Source of the DNA: Hylemonella sp. | GTDB taxonomy: Bacteria; Pseudomonadota; Gammaproteobacteria; Burkholderiales; Burkholderiaceae_C | Direction of reading: 5' to 3' | Length of the DNA: 64,000 bases | NCBI RefSeq assembly: GCF_027532185.1 | Contig: NZ_JAPZSV010000002.1 | Coordinates: 186,001 to 250,000 of the forward strand | Shown: positions 50,312 to 60,383 of the stretch, piece by piece | How positions within the stretch are numbered: the first letter of the stretch is position 1 | Layout: each line of letters begins with the position of its first letter | The notes under the pieces: model-generated | The model's input: the letters and a program-made list of their open reading frames with translations, nothing else | The model's database searches: none | Told to the model about the DNA's origin: nothing | Program-made: the position numbers and the translations under genes

Positions 50312-50986
50312 TCAGTAGCGCAAGGTCTGCACCCCTGAGGCGGTTCCCAGCAAACAGACCTGGGCACGCTGGTGCGCGAACACGCCCACCGTCACCACGC
50401 CCGGCCACTGGTTGACCTCGGATTCAAAGGCCAGCGGCTCATGGATCTGCAGGCCCGTCACATCGAGGATGTGCTGCCCGTTGTCGGTCACCAGGGGCTG
50501 GCCATCCTTCAGGCGTATCCTGGCCTGCCCGCCCAAGGCCTCGAACTGGCGCACCAGGCGCTGCGTGGCCATGGGGATCACCTCGACGGGCAAAGGAAAC
50601 CGGCCCAGCACCTCGACGCGCTTGGACTCGTCGGCGATGCAGATGAAACGGCGCGACTGGGCGGCCACGATCTTCTCGCGCGTGAGCGCCGCGCCGCCGC
50701 CCTTGATCATGTGGCCACGGCCGTCGATCTCGTCCGCTCCATCGATGTAGACCGACAGCTCCCCGACCTCGTTGGCGTCGAAGACCTGGATACCCAAGGC
50801 CTGCAGGCGCTGCGTGCTCGCCTCGGAGCTGGACACGGCACCGGGGATACGGTCCTTCATGGTCGCAAGTGCATCAATGAACTTGTTGACCGTGGAGCCG
50901 GTGCCGACCCCGACGATCTCGCCGGGGATCACATATTGAAGAGCGGCCTGGCCGACCAGGGTCTTGAGTTCGTCTTGGCTGAGCAT
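50312..50986 (-). CDS. rpiA: Ribose-5-phosphate isomerase A
   Basis: A 224-residue pentose-phosphate isomerase of ribose 5-phosphate and ribulose 5-phosphate. Motifs are [17 protein letters not shown] (phosphate loop), [37 protein letters not shown] (active-site Asp and Glu) and [25 protein letters not shown]. The ATG at 50986 is used; an upstream TTG at 51025 is unlikely. No clear Shine-Dalgarno is visible. Divergent from pyrD across a 55-base spacer, so the promoters must overlap. Confidence 0.96.
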   Translation of the reverse strand: MLSQDELKTLVGQAALQYVIPGEIVGVGTGSTVNKFIDALATMKDRIPGAVSSSEASTQRLQALGIQVFDANEVGELSVYIDGADEIDGRGHMIKGGGAALTREKIVAAQSRRFICIADESKRVEVLGRFPLPVEVIPMATQRLVRQFEALGGQARIRLKDGQPLVTDNGQHILDVTGLQIHEPLAFESEVNQWPGVVTVGVFAHQRAQVCLLGTASGVQTLRY

Positions 50987-51041
50987 GGAGAGGTCTTGAT
51001 AGATTGATCTGGGAAAATCCTGCAATCCTAGGAATTATCCG

Positions 51042-52091
51042 ATGTCTCTCATCCCCTACCCCCTCTCCCGCGCCCTGCTCTTCCGCATGGACCCCGAAGC
51101 CGCCCACGACTTCACCATCGACCTGCTGGCGCGCACCCAGAACACGCCCCTGGCCTGCGCCTATCGCCAGACGCGTGTCGATGACCCCGTCACCCTCGCC
51201 GGCCTGCGCTTTCCCAACCGCGTGGGCATGGCCGCCGGCCTGGACAAGAACGCACGCTGCATCGACGGCCTGGGCGCCATGGGCTTCGGCTTCGTCGAGG
51301 TGGGCACCGTCACACCCCTGCCCCAGCCGGGCAACCCCAGGCCACGCATGTTCCGCCTGCCGGGCGCGAATGCGCTGATCAACCGCATGGGTTTCAACAA
51401 CGAGGGGCTCGATACCTTCCTGGCCAATGTGCAGCGCGCCCGCTTTCGCCGCGACGGTACCCCCCTGCTGCTGGGCCTGAACATCGGCAAGAACGCCGCC
51501 ACGCCCATCGAGCGCGCCACCGACGACTACCTCATTGGCCTGGCCGGCGTCTACCCGCACGCCGACTACGTCACCATCAACATCTCCAGCCCCAACACCA
51601 AGAACCTGCGTGCCTTGCAAAGCGACGAGGCACTGGACAGTCTGCTGAGCGCCATCGCCACAAAACGCGAGGCCCTGGCGCAGCAGCACGGCAAGCGCGT
51701 GCCGGTGTTCGTGAAGATCGCGCCGGACCTGGACGAAGCACAGGTCCAGGTCATCGCGGCCACCTTGCAGCGTCATGGCATGGACGGCGTGATCGCCACC
51801 AACACCACGCTGAGCCGCGAAGCCGTGCAGGGCTTGCCGCATGCGGAGGAAGCCGGCGGCCTGTCCGGCACGCCAGTGCTGGAAGCCAGCAACCGCGTGA
51901 TCCGCCAGTTACGCGCGGCCCTGGGCCAGGACTTCCCCATCATCGGGGTCGGCGGCATTCTGCACGCTCAGGACGCCGTGAGCAAGATCGACGCCGGCGC
52001 CGATCTGGTGCAGATCTACACCGGCCTGATCTACCAGGGACCCGCCCTGGTCCAGTCTGCAGCCCTCGCCATCAAGAACCGCAACCGCTGA
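51042..52091 (+). CDS. pyrD: Dihydroorotate dehydrogenase (quinone), class 2
   Basis: A 349-residue peripheral membrane FMN enzyme of pyrimidine synthesis that oxidises dihydroorotate with ubiquinone. The N-terminal helical extension ([27 protein letters not shown]) is the class 2 membrane-binding segment. Other motifs are [56 protein letters not shown] (catalytic Ser) and [14 protein letters not shown], plus IIGVGGI near the C-terminus. AGGAA lies before the ATG. Confidence 0.96.
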   Translation: MSLIPYPLSRALLFRMDPEAAHDFTIDLLARTQNTPLACAYRQTRVDDPVTLAGLRFPNRVGMAAGLDKNARCIDGLGAMGFGFVEVGTVTPLPQPGNPRPRMFRLPGANALINRMGFNNEGLDTFLANVQRARFRRDGTPLLLGLNIGKNAATPIERATDDYLIGLAGVYPHADYVTINISSPNTKNLRALQSDEALDSLLSAIATKREALAQQHGKRVPVFVKIAPDLDEAQVQVIAATLQRHGMDGVIATNTTLSREAVQGLPHAEEAGGLSGTPVLEASNRVIRQLRAALGQDFPIIGVGGILHAQDAVSKIDAGADLVQIYTGLIYQGPALVQSAALAIKNRNR

Positions 52092-52097
52092 GAATTG

Positions 52098-53201
52098 CTA
52101 TTGATTTGATAGCATCTGGACGACATGCTCGGCAATCGCCAAGCTGCTGGTCAGCCCGGGCGACTCGATGCCAAACAGGTTCACCAGCCCGGGCACCCCA
52201 TGTTCGGCTGGCCCCTGGATCAGGAAATCCCTTGCCGTCTCGCCGGGCCCGCTGATCTTGGGCCGGATGCCGGCGTAGCCCGGTTGCAACGCGCCCTCGG
52301 GCAGGGCGGGCCAGTACTTGCGGACCTCGGCATAGAAAGCCAGACCACGCGCCGGATCCACCACCAGATCGTCCGGTGTCTCGACCCACTGCACGTCGGG
52401 TCCGAACTTGGCCTGGCCCCCCAGGTCGATGGTCAGGTGCACGCCCAGACCCGCAGCCTCGGGCACGGGGTAGATGAGGCGCGTGAATGGGGAGCGACAT
52501 GCCAGAGTGAAATAGTTGCCCTTGGCGTAATACTCGCCAGGGATGTGGGCCGGATCCAGGCCCTCGAAGCGACGCGCCAGCGTCGGCGCGTGGACACCCG
52601 CCGCATTGACCACCGTGCGTGCGCGCAGCTGTGTGCCGTCGCGGGCATGCAGTTCGATGCCCTGCGCCGTCATGCTTGCTGATGCCAGTGGCGAGTTGAA
52701 GGCCACCATGCCGCCGGCATGCTCCAAGTCGCCCTGCAGGGCCAGCATCAGTCCATGGCTGTCGACAATGCCCGTGCTCGGCGAATGCACGGCGGCCACG
52801 CATTCGAGTGCGGGCTCCAGCGCGCGCGCCTGCTCACGCGTGAGCAGCACCAGATCGTCCACACCGTTGGCTGCAGCCTTGGCGATGAGGCCCTGCAGCT
52901 GGGCCACCTGCTCCTGGGAAGACGCCACAATGAGCTTGCCACAACGCCGGTGCCCAATGCCACGCTCGGCACAGTAGGCGTAGAGCAGCGCCTTGCCGCG
53001 CACGCAGAGCTGTGCCTTGAGCGAGCCCGGCGGGTAGTAGATGCCCGCGTGGATGACCTCGCTGTTACGCGCGCTCGTCTGGGTGCCGATGGCGTCGGTG
53101 GCCTCGAGCACCAGCACCTCGAGCCCGGCCAGGGCCAGGGCACGCGCCACGGCCAGGCCGACCACGCCCGCGCCCACCACCACCGTATCGACCTGCTCCA
53201 C
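52098..53201 (-). CDS. FAD-dependent oxidoreductase, L-2-hydroxyglutarate oxidase-like
   Basis: A 367-residue DAO-fold flavoprotein. The N-terminus has the FAD-binding [29 protein letters not shown], followed by [31 protein letters not shown], a signature of the L2HGDH/LhgO group. The C-terminus has [13 protein letters not shown] and a second nucleotide contact at [20 protein letters not shown]. The apparent start is GTG at 53201 with GAGGAG 8 bases upstream; no suitable ATG exists, and the longer reading runs back through the OMF gene. It is convergent with pyrD, 6 bases apart. The substrate, a 2-hydroxy acid, is inferred. Confidence 0.85.
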   Translation of the reverse strand: MEQVDTVVVGAGVVGLAVARALALAGLEVLVLEATDAIGTQTSARNSEVIHAGIYYPPGSLKAQLCVRGKALLYAYCAERGIGHRRCGKLIVASSQEQVAQLQGLIAKAAANGVDDLVLLTREQARALEPALECVAAVHSPSTGIVDSHGLMLALQGDLEHAGGMVAFNSPLASASMTAQGIELHARDGTQLRARTVVNAAGVHAPTLARRFEGLDPAHIPGEYYAKGNYFTLACRSPFTRLIYPVPEAAGLGVHLTIDLGGQAKFGPDVQWVETPDDLVVDPARGLAFYAEVRKYWPALPEGALQPGYAGIRPKISGPGETARDFLIQGPAEHGVPGLVNLFGIESPGLTSSLAIAEHVVQMLSNQ

Positions 53202-53256
53202 TGCCCTGCTCCTCACGCCCGAGAAACGTAGAGCATAAGCGAGCCGGCGTGAGGGA

Positions 53257-54651
53257 TCAGCTCTGCTCGCCGCCCAGGGCCTTGTAGAGCTGGGCCGCGG
53301 TGGACCATTGGGTGCGCCGCAGCTGGATGAGGGCCTGGCGCACGGCAAAGAGCTGGCGCTGGGCGTCCAGCACCTCCAGGAAGCTGCCCACACCCTGGCG
53401 GTAGCGCGCCTCGGCAATGTCGGCAGCGCGCTGCTGCGAACGCTCCTGCGCCTCCACGGCCTTGAGCTGCTCGGCCAGCTGCTCGCGCGCGACCAGCAAG
53501 TCGGCCACTTCGCGGAAAGCCTGCTGCACGGTGCGCTCGTAATCGGCCACCGCGATGTCCTTGCGCACCGTGGCCAGGTCCAGGTTGGCGCTGCGCCGGC
53601 CGTAGTCGAAGATGGGCAGCGTGATGCTGGGTGTGAAGCTCCAGGCCTCGGAGCCGTCCTTGAACAGGCCATCGAGCTCACGGCTCGCGGTGCCGGCCGA
53701 GGCGGTGAGCGCTATGCGCGGGAAGAAGGCCGCACGCGCGGCGCCGATGTTGGCATTGGCGGCCAGCAGGCGCTGCTCCGCCGCCAGCACGTCGGGGCGG
53801 CGCACCAGCACCTGGGCCGGCAGATCGGCCTGCTGCTCCAGCGTGATGCCCTGCTCGGCCAGGGTCTTGCCGGCAGGTAGCTCCTTGGGCTCGGTGCCCA
53901 CGAGCGCGCGCAGGTAGTTGCGCGCGGCCGACTGCTGGCGCTGCAGGGCGGCGAGCTCGGCGCGTGCGCCCTCGTAGGCCGCATCGGCCTGCAGGAAGTC
54001 CAGATCCCCGGCCAGTCCGGCCTGGCGGCGCCGGTCCACCAGCTCACGCGTCTGGGCCCGGGTCTCCAGCGTCGCCTGGGCCAGCGCGGCGCGCTCTTGC
54101 GCCTCGGCCAGGGCCAAGTAGGCGTCGGCGACGCTGGCGATCAGCGAGAGGCGGAAGCTGCGTTCAGCCTGTTCCGTGGCCAGGTAGCTGGCCTTGGCAG
54201 ACTCGCTCAGGCTGGCGACACGCCCCCAGAAGTCCAGCTCAAAAGCCGGCAGGCCGACGTTGAGGTCGGCACGCTGGCTCACGATGGACGTACCGGCGAG
54301 CGACACATCGCCCGGCGTGCGGCTACGGGCGACCGATCCACCCACATTGACCGTGGGCAAGCGATCTGCACGCTGGATGCCATAGAGCGCCTGGGCCTCG
54401 GCCACACGGGCTGTGGCGATGCGCAGATCGCGGTTGTGTTCGAGCGCGAGCTTGATCAGGGCCCGCAGGCGTTCGTCCGGAAAGAAGCTGGCCCAGTCCA
54501 CCGGCTTGCTCGCGGCGGCCGTGGCCTGCGCATCGTCAGGCCAGGCCTCGGGCACGGGCAGGGCTGGCCGCTGGTACTCGGGCGTCATGGAGCAGCCGGC
54601 GATCAGCAGCGCGGCGGCGATGGCGGTGAGGTAATGCATCGTTTTAGCCAT
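53257..54651 (-). CDS. Outer-membrane channel lipoprotein of an RND efflux system (NodT/OprM family)
   Basis: A 464-residue TolC-type channel with a lipoprotein signal (LLIAGC, cysteine at residue 20). Two internally similar halves hold the long alpha-barrel helices, seen in [31 protein letters not shown] and the repeat [35 protein letters not shown]. It closes the tripartite pump. Its ATG overlaps the RND permease stop by 8 bases, with GGAGG upstream. Last gene of the tetR-MFP-RND-OMF operon. Confidence 0.94.
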   Translation of the reverse strand: MAKTMHYLTAIAAALLIAGCSMTPEYQRPALPVPEAWPDDAQATAAASKPVDWASFFPDERLRALIKLALEHNRDLRIATARVAEAQALYGIQRADRLPTVNVGGSVARSRTPGDVSLAGTSIVSQRADLNVGLPAFELDFWGRVASLSESAKASYLATEQAERSFRLSLIASVADAYLALAEAQERAALAQATLETRAQTRELVDRRRQAGLAGDLDFLQADAAYEGARAELAALQRQQSAARNYLRALVGTEPKELPAGKTLAEQGITLEQQADLPAQVLVRRPDVLAAEQRLLAANANIGAARAAFFPRIALTASAGTASRELDGLFKDGSEAWSFTPSITLPIFDYGRRSANLDLATVRKDIAVADYERTVQQAFREVADLLVAREQLAEQLKAVEAQERSQQRAADIAEARYRQGVGSFLEVLDAQRQLFAVRQALIQLRRTQWSTAAQLYKALGGEQS

Positions 54652-57600
54652 GGTGGCCTCCCTCGCCTGCGGTCGGCGCGTGCCCGCGGCTGTGGCCGGG
54701 GAACAGACGGCTGACGACCAGATAGAAAACGGGCACCAGGAAGATGGCCAGCACGGTGGCTGCGATCATGCCGCCCATCACGCCGGTGCCGATGGCGTGC
54801 CGGCTCTGCGCGCCCGCGCCGCTGGAGATGGCCAGCGGGAGCACCCCCACGATGAAGGCGATCGAGGTCATCAGGATGGGCCGCAGACGCAGGCGGCAGG
54901 CTTCGAGAATGGCCTCCTTGAGTGCCATGCCCTGGTCCTGCAGCGTGCGGGCGAACTCGATGATCAGGATCGCGTTCTTGGATGAGAGCCCGATGGTCGC
55001 GATCAGACCCACCTTGAAATACACATCATTGGGCAGGCCGCGCAGATAGACCGCGAGCAAGGCGCCAAACACGCCCAGCGGCACCACGAGCATGACCGAG
55101 AAGGGTATTGTCCAGCTCTCGTAGAGCGCCGCCAGGCAGAGGAACACCACGATCAGCGACACGGCAAACAGCAGCGGCGCCTGCGAGCCCGAGAGGCTTT
55201 CCTCGAACGAGGTCCCGGACCAGGCATAGCCGATGCCGTTGGGCAACTGGCCGGCGACGTCACCCATGGCCTGCATGGCCTCGCCGGTGCTGCGGCCGGG
55301 CGCAGGGTTGCCCGAGAGCTTGACCGAGGGCACGCCGTTGTAGCGGTCCAGGCGCGGAGCACCCACCATCCACAAGGGCTTGACCACCTCGGACAGCGAC
55401 ACCATGCCGCCGCTGCGGTTGCGCACCTGCACGCGCAGCATGGCTTCGGGACTGGTGCGTACGGCCGGATCGGCCTGCATCTGCACCCGCAGGATGCGGC
55501 CCTGCCGCTCGAAGTCGTTGATGTAGGCCACGCCGAACAGGGTCTGCAGCGTCTCGTTGAGGGTGGCGATGTCCACGCCCAGGGTCTGCGCCTTCTCGCG
55601 GTCGATCTGCAGCAGCAGCTGCGGGCCGGGGGCCATGCCCTCCATGCGCACGCCCGCCAGGGCCGGATTGGCGCCAGCGAGTTGCACCGCCAGGGCCTGG
55701 GCCTCGGCCAGCTTGTCGCGGCCCAGACCGCCGCGGTCCTGCAGGCGGAAGTCGAAGCCGCCGACGGCCGCCAGCTCGGGAATGGGCGGCGGGTTGACGC
55801 TGAAGATGAAGGCCTGCTTGAGGCCGAACAGCGCCATATTGGCGCGCTGCACCACGGCCGTCGCACTGCTCTCCTTGGCCTTGCGCTCGTCCCAGTTCTT
55901 CAGGCGCGTGAAGATCAGGCCGGCGTTCTGGCCGCGGCCAAAGAAGGAGAAGCCGACCACGCCCACGGTGTGCTCCACCTCGGGTTGCGCCAGGAAAAAC
56001 TCCTCGGCCTGGCGGATGACCTCCACCGTACGCTCCTGGGTCGCTCCCGGCGGCAGCATCACCATGCTGATGAAATAGCCCTGGTCCTCTTCCGGCAGAA
56101 AGCTGCCGGGCAGCTTGGCGAACATCCAGACCGTGGCCGCCACGATGGCGCCATAGACGATCAGCCAGCGCCCCGGGCGACCCAGCATGCCGGTCACCTT
56201 GCGGATGTAGCCACGCGTGGCTGCCGCGAAACCGCGGTTGAACCAGCCGAAGAAACCCGTGGTCGGCAGCACGCCAGCCTCCCCTGGCTTGTGCGGCTTG
56301 AGCAAGGTGGCGCACAGGGCCGGCGTCAGCGTCAGGGCCATGAGGGCCGAGAACAGCATGGTCAGCACCAGGGTCACGGCGAACTGGCGGTAGATGGCGC
56401 CCACCGAACCCGAGAAGAAGGCCATCGGGATGAACACCGCCGACAACACCACGGTGATGCCGATGATGGCCCCCACGATCTGGTCCATGGCCTTGGCCGT
56501 GGCGTCGCGTGGCGAGAGATGTTCTTCGCTCATGATGCGCTCGACGTTCTCCACCACCACGATGGCGTCGTCCACCACGATACCGATGGCCAGCACCATG
56601 GCGAAGAGCGTGAGCACGTTGATGGAATAACCCAGCACGTACAGCCCCAGCGCGGCGCCGATCAGAGAGATCGGCACCACGATGGTCGGGATCAGCGTGG
56701 CACGGAAGTTCTCCAGGAAGAGGTACATCACGATGAAGACCAGCAGCACCGCCTCGAACAGGGTCTTGACCACTTCGCTGATTGAAATTTCGATGAAGGG
56801 CGTGGTGTCGTAGGGCACGTCCCAGGCGATGCCCTGGGGGAAGTAGCGCGAAAGCTCCTCCATGCGCGTGCGCACGGCCTTGGCCGTGTCCAGGGCATTG
56901 GCGCCCGGCGAAACCTTGACGCCCACGGCCGCGGTCGGCTGGCTGTCCAGCCGCGCGAAGATGGAGTAGTCCTGCGCGCCGAGCTCCACGCGCGCCACGT
57001 CGCGCACGCGCACCAGCGAACCGTCGCCCTGGGCGCGCACCACCACATTGCCGAACTCCTCCGGCGTGGCCAAGCGCCCGCGCGTGATAACGGTGGCAGC
57101 ATATTCCATGCCCGTGGGCGCGGGCGGCTGGTTCAGCTCACCCACGGCCAGCAGCACGTTCTGCGCCCGCACGGCGGCGATGACTTCGCCGGGCGTCAGG
57201 CGGTAGGCCGCGAGCTTGTCGGGGTCCACCCACAGACGCATGGCGTACTCGGAACCGAAGAGCTGGGCCTCGCCCACGCCGGGTACGCGACGCAGTTCGT
57301 CGATCACGCTGGCCGCCGTGTAGCTGGCCAGATCGACAGACTTGAGGCTCTTGTCCGGCGAATACAGCGTGATGAACATCAGGAAGTTGCGCCGCGTCTT
57401 GGTCACGGTCACGCCCAGGCGCCGCACCTCGTCGGGCAAGCGCGCCTCCACCCGCTTGATGCGGTTCTGCGTCTCGACCGAAGCGATCTCGATGTTGGTA
57501 CCGGTGCGGAAGGTCAGGTTGATGGTGCCCGTGCTCTGCTCGGAGGTCGAGTCCATGTAGAGCAGGTTCTCGATGCCGTTCATCTCCTGCTCGATCAGGG

Positions 57601-57787
57601 CCACGACGGTATCCTCGATCACCTTGGCGGAGGCGCCCGGGTAGGTCACGTTGACGGCCAGCGCCGGCGGCGCGACCTCGGGGTACTGGGCCACCGGCAG
57701 CTGGCGCAGGGCCAGCGCGCCGGCCAGCAGGATGACCAGCGCGATCACCCAGGCAAAGACCGGACGGTCGACAAAGAATTTGGCCAT
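54644..57787 (-). CDS. RND multidrug efflux permease (HAE1 family)
   Basis: A 1,047-residue proton-driven trimeric pump of the AcrB/MexB/TtgB type. It starts MAKFFVDRPVFAWVIALVI and has 12 membrane helices in two homologous halves, each with a large periplasmic loop. The proton-relay aspartates lie in GIVVDDAIVVVENVERIM (TM4), and GKTG-like and GGFDFRLQDRGGLGRDKL porter-domain motifs are visible. The NPPPIPELAAVGGF segment is typical of HAE1. It is between the fusion protein (6 bases) and the outer-membrane channel. Hydrophobic drugs, solvents or aromatic acids are possible cargo. Confidence 0.96.
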   Translation of the reverse strand: MAKFFVDRPVFAWVIALVILLAGALALRQLPVAQYPEVAPPALAVNVTYPGASAKVIEDTVVALIEQEMNGIENLLYMDSTSEQSTGTINLTFRTGTNIEIASVETQNRIKRVEARLPDEVRRLGVTVTKTRRNFLMFITLYSPDKSLKSVDLASYTAASVIDELRRVPGVGEAQLFGSEYAMRLWVDPDKLAAYRLTPGEVIAAVRAQNVLLAVGELNQPPAPTGMEYAATVITRGRLATPEEFGNVVVRAQGDGSLVRVRDVARVELGAQDYSIFARLDSQPTAAVGVKVSPGANALDTAKAVRTRMEELSRYFPQGIAWDVPYDTTPFIEISISEVVKTLFEAVLLVFIVMYLFLENFRATLIPTIVVPISLIGAALGLYVLGYSINVLTLFAMVLAIGIVVDDAIVVVENVERIMSEEHLSPRDATAKAMDQIVGAIIGITVVLSAVFIPMAFFSGSVGAIYRQFAVTLVLTMLFSALMALTLTPALCATLLKPHKPGEAGVLPTTGFFGWFNRGFAAATRGYIRKVTGMLGRPGRWLIVYGAIVAATVWMFAKLPGSFLPEEDQGYFISMVMLPPGATQERTVEVIRQAEEFFLAQPEVEHTVGVVGFSFFGRGQNAGLIFTRLKNWDERKAKESSATAVVQRANMALFGLKQAFIFSVNPPPIPELAAVGGFDFRLQDRGGLGRDKLAEAQALAVQLAGANPALAGVRMEGMAPGPQLLLQIDREKAQTLGVDIATLNETLQTLFGVAYINDFERQGRILRVQMQADPAVRTSPEAMLRVQVRNRSGGMVSLSEVVKPLWMVGAPRLDRYNGVPSVKLSGNPAPGRSTGEAMQAMGDVAGQLPNGIGYAWSGTSFEESLSGSQAPLLFAVSLIVVFLCLAALYESWTIPFSVMLVVPLGVFGALLAVYLRGLPNDVYFKVGLIATIGLSSKNAILIIEFARTLQDQGMALKEAILEACRLRLRPILMTSIAFIVGVLPLAISSGAGAQSRHAIGTGVMGGMIAATVLAIFLVPVFYLVVSRLFPGHSRGHAPTAGEGGHHG

Positions 57788-57793
57788 GATGTT

Positions 57794-58930
57794 TTACTTC
57801 CCCTGGGTGGCAGGTGCGGCGGCCGGTGTCGCCGACCAGGGCACAGGCTTGACCACGCTGCCCGGATAGGCCTTCATATGGCCTTCCACCATGACCTGCT
57901 CACCACCCTTGAGGCCGCTGAGGATGGTCCAGTTGGTGCCACTCATGCCGCCGAGCTTGACCGGTACGGGCATGAGCTTGTTGCCCTCGCCCACGACCAT
58001 CACCGAGGCGCCGGCCGGCGAGAGCTGCACGGCACGCTGCGGCAGGGTGATGAGCTGGTCGGCCCTGGCCTGCGGGTAGCGCACGCGCACGAACATGCCG
58101 GGCAGCAGCTCCTTCTTCGGGTTCGGGAACTCGGCCCGCATGGAGACGGCGCCGGTGTTCGGATCGACGGCGAGATCGGAGAACAGCAGCTTGCCCGGCA
58201 AGGCATAGACGCTCTCGTTCTCCAGCACCAGCTCCATGCGCCGGGTGTCGGCCTTCTTCCAGCGCCCACTCGCGATGGCCTCGCGCAGGGCCAGCAGCTC
58301 CACGCTGCTCTGCGTGAAGTTCACGTAGATCGGGTCGATCTGCTCGATGGTGGCCAGCTGCGTGGCCTCACCACGCCCTACCAGCGCCCCTTCGGTCACG
58401 AGCGAGCGACCGATGCGACCTGAGATCGGTGCCGGGACCGTGGTGTTTTCCAGGTCCAGCTGGGTGCGTGCAAGCGCGGCCTCGGCCTGGCGCAGGCGCG
58501 CTTCGGCACTGTCGAGCTCCTGCTGGCTCACAGCCTTCATCTCGACCAGCGGGCGGTAGCGGTTGACGACGGCCTTGGCGGCCGCCAGCTCGGCCTTGGC
58601 CGCCTCGTGGCTGGTGCGGTAGGTGCGAGCATCAATGCGGTACAGCGGCATGCCGGACTTCACGTCTGAGCCTTCTTCGAACAGTCGCTGCTCGACGATG
58701 CCTTCGACGCGCGCGCGCACCTGGGCTGTGCGCCAGGCCTGCAGGCGGCCGGGCAGCTCCTTGGTCAAGAGGGCTTCGCCGGGTTGGGCGACGACCACGG
58801 CCACCTCGGTAGGCGGCGGCGCACCGCCAGGAGCGGCGCCTCCCTTGGGCGCTTCGGATTGGCCGCAGCCGCTGAGCAGCAGGGCGAGGACGGCCGCCAG
58901 GGCCGTGGCACGATAGTGGACAGCTTTCAT
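57794..58930 (-). CDS. RND efflux periplasmic adaptor (membrane fusion protein)
   Basis: A 378-residue lipoprotein (lipobox LLSGC, cysteine about residue 22) of the AcrA/MexA family. It shows the beta-barrel/lipoyl/alpha-hairpin order: EVAVVVAQPGEALLTKELPGRLQAWRTAQVRARVEG, hairpin helices at about 100-165, then APISGRIGRSLVTEGALVGRG (lipoyl half) and LLPGMFVRVRYPQARADQLITLPQRAV. The ATG at 58930 has AAGGGGAA upstream; a TTG at 58945 is less likely. It lies 18 bases after the tetR stop. Confidence 0.94.
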   Translation of the reverse strand: MKAVHYRATALAAVLALLLSGCGQSEAPKGGAAPGGAPPPTEVAVVVAQPGEALLTKELPGRLQAWRTAQVRARVEGIVEQRLFEEGSDVKSGMPLYRIDARTYRTSHEAAKAELAAAKAVVNRYRPLVEMKAVSQQELDSAEARLRQAEAALARTQLDLENTTVPAPISGRIGRSLVTEGALVGRGEATQLATIEQIDPIYVNFTQSSVELLALREAIASGRWKKADTRRMELVLENESVYALPGKLLFSDLAVDPNTGAVSMRAEFPNPKKELLPGMFVRVRYPQARADQLITLPQRAVQLSPAGASVMVVGEGNKLMPVPVKLGGMSGTNWTILSGLKGGEQVMVEGHMKAYPGSVVKPVPWSATPAAAPATQGK

Positions 58931-58948
58931 TGTTTTCCCCTTCAACCT

Positions 58949-59539
58949 TCAAGACGCCCGGGCGCGTGCCGGTGCGTAAGCCTGCAAAAAACAGTCGATG
59001 ATCTTGGTGATACGGCCGCTCTGCTGCGGACATGCCACCGGCATGCCGAGCAGACGCATGTCCCGCTGGGTACCGGTCAACAGGCTGATCAGCATGTCGG
59101 CCGCAAACTCGGGATCGTCCTGGCGCAATTCGCCACGCACCATGGCCTCACGCAACAAACGCGCCAGTTCCGCGCCGGCGAGCTGCCAGGTCTCGTAGAC
59201 CGCCTGAGCCAGCTCGGGAAAACGGGGAGACTCGGCCACCAGCATGCGATGCAGGGCCAGACCCTGCTCACTCATGGCCTGGGCCTGGAAGGACTCGGCA
59301 AAACGCAGCAGGTCTTCGCGCACCGAGCCAGAGCGCGCCACCAGGTCGACCAGCAGCACATTGACCAGACCGGTCAGGGCCTCGCGGAACAGGCTTTCCT
59401 TGCTGCCGTAGTGGTGATAGAGCGTCTGTTTCACGACGCCCGCGCGGCGTGCGATATCGTCCACGCAGGCGCCGTAACCCTTCTCGCAGAACGTATCCAG
59501 GGCCGCTTCCAGAATGCGGGCACGGGTATCGGCAGTCAT
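58949..59539 (-). CDS. TetR/AcrR family repressor of the efflux operon
   Basis: A 196-residue repressor. The N-terminal helix-turn-helix is VDDIARRAGVVKQTLYHHYGSKESLFREAL; the rest is the ligand-binding helical domain, with a TetR_C-like segment around LLREAMVRGELRQDDPEFAADML. It is transcribed first in the same operon as the efflux genes. A perfect 20-bp palindrome lies in its promoter, so autorepression is likely, with release by pump substrates; this is inference from arrangement. Confidence 0.94.
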   Translation of the reverse strand: MTADTRARILEAALDTFCEKGYGACVDDIARRAGVVKQTLYHHYGSKESLFREALTGLVNVLLVDLVARSGSVREDLLRFAESFQAQAMSEQGLALHRMLVAESPRFPELAQAVYETWQLAGAELARLLREAMVRGELRQDDPEFAADMLISLLTGTQRDMRLLGMPVACPQQSGRITKIIDCFLQAYAPARARAS

Positions 59540-59599
59540 AGGGGCAAGGAATGGCTGAGGGTTGGGCGGTCGGACGCCCCGACCAGATCATGGAAGGCG

Positions 59600-59624
59600 A
59601 TCATACTAGACTCATGAGTCTAGT
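59600..59624 (-). promoter_or_regulatory. Efflux operon promoter with TetR operator palindrome
   Basis: ACTAGACTCATGAGTCTAGT at 59605-59624 is a perfect palindrome. On the minus strand a TATGAT -10 (59605-59600) adjoins it, and a weak -35 (TGAACT, 59627-59622) lies 16 bases further upstream, so the palindrome fills the -10/-35 spacer. This is the classic site for TetR autorepression. It also lies 74 bases before the divergent dioxygenase gene. Confidence 0.75.
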
Positions 59625-59697
59625 TCATGACAGTCCCCGTAAAGTTGCGCAAACGGCAGCCTCACGTCCCCAGCAGCCCATAAGCAAGGAGTGCATG

Positions 59698-60336
59698 ATG
59701 GACTTACCTCATCCCCACCGCCGGCGTCTGTTGCGACTGGGATTGGCCTCGGCCGTGGCCGGGCCGGTCTGGCTCACACCGGCCCGGTCCCGGCCCGCGC
59801 AAGCGCTGCACCCAACCCCGGCACAGACCGAAGGGCCCTTCTACCCCGTGCAGCTGCCTGCAGACCATGACGGCGATCTGCTGCGCAATGGCCACGCCGA
59901 TTACCGGCGCGGTACACCGGTCTGGCTCGACGGCGTGGTGACGGATACGGCCGGCAGCCCGGTGCGCGGCGCCCAGGTCGAGATCTGGCAATGCGATCAC
60001 CAGGGGCGCTACCACCACCCGGGCGATGGCGGCCGCGCCGACCCCGACTTCCAGGGCTACGGCCGTGTCGCCGTAGACCGCGAAGGGCGCTACCGCTTCC
60101 GCGCCATCCGGCCTGTGGCCTACAGCGGCCGCACACCCCACGTCCACGTCAAGGTCCGCCTGGGCGCACGCGAACTGCTGACCACCCAGCTCTACGTGGC
60201 CGGCGACCCGGGCAATGCACGCGACTTCCTCTGGCGCAATCTGAGGTCCGATGCCGACCGGGCCGCGCTCACCATCCCCTTCGAATCCGGTCCGCAAGGA
60301 CTGCAGGCCCGCTTCCCCATCGTGCTCGCGCTCTGA
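59698..60336 (+). CDS. Tat-exported intradiol ring-cleavage dioxygenase
   Basis: A 212-residue protein with a twin-arginine-like signal (HRRRLLRLGLASAVAGPVW, cleavage near RPAQA). The mature part is the intradiol dioxygenase fold (protocatechuate 3,4-dioxygenase beta-like): TEGPFYP, the VDVTDT-like start GVVTDTAGSPVRGAQVEIWQCD, then GRYHHPGD, DFQGYGRVAVDREGRYRFRAIRPVAY (Tyr ligands) and RTPHVHVKV (His ligands). Such enzymes use Fe(III) to open catechol rings. The ATG at 59698 follows AGGAG; an ATG at 59695 is closer. Divergent from tetR. Substrate unknown; export of an aromatic-ring oxygenase is unusual. Confidence 0.85.
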   Translation: MDLPHPHRRRLLRLGLASAVAGPVWLTPARSRPAQALHPTPAQTEGPFYPVQLPADHDGDLLRNGHADYRRGTPVWLDGVVTDTAGSPVRGAQVEIWQCDHQGRYHHPGDGGRADPDFQGYGRVAVDREGRYRFRAIRPVAYSGRTPHVHVKVRLGARELLTTQLYVAGDPGNARDFLWRNLRSDADRAALTIPFESGPQGLQARFPIVLAL

Positions 60337-60383
60337 TGCCCCCACGGCCGCGGCGCCCGGTCTGATCTGACATGATCAGGCGC

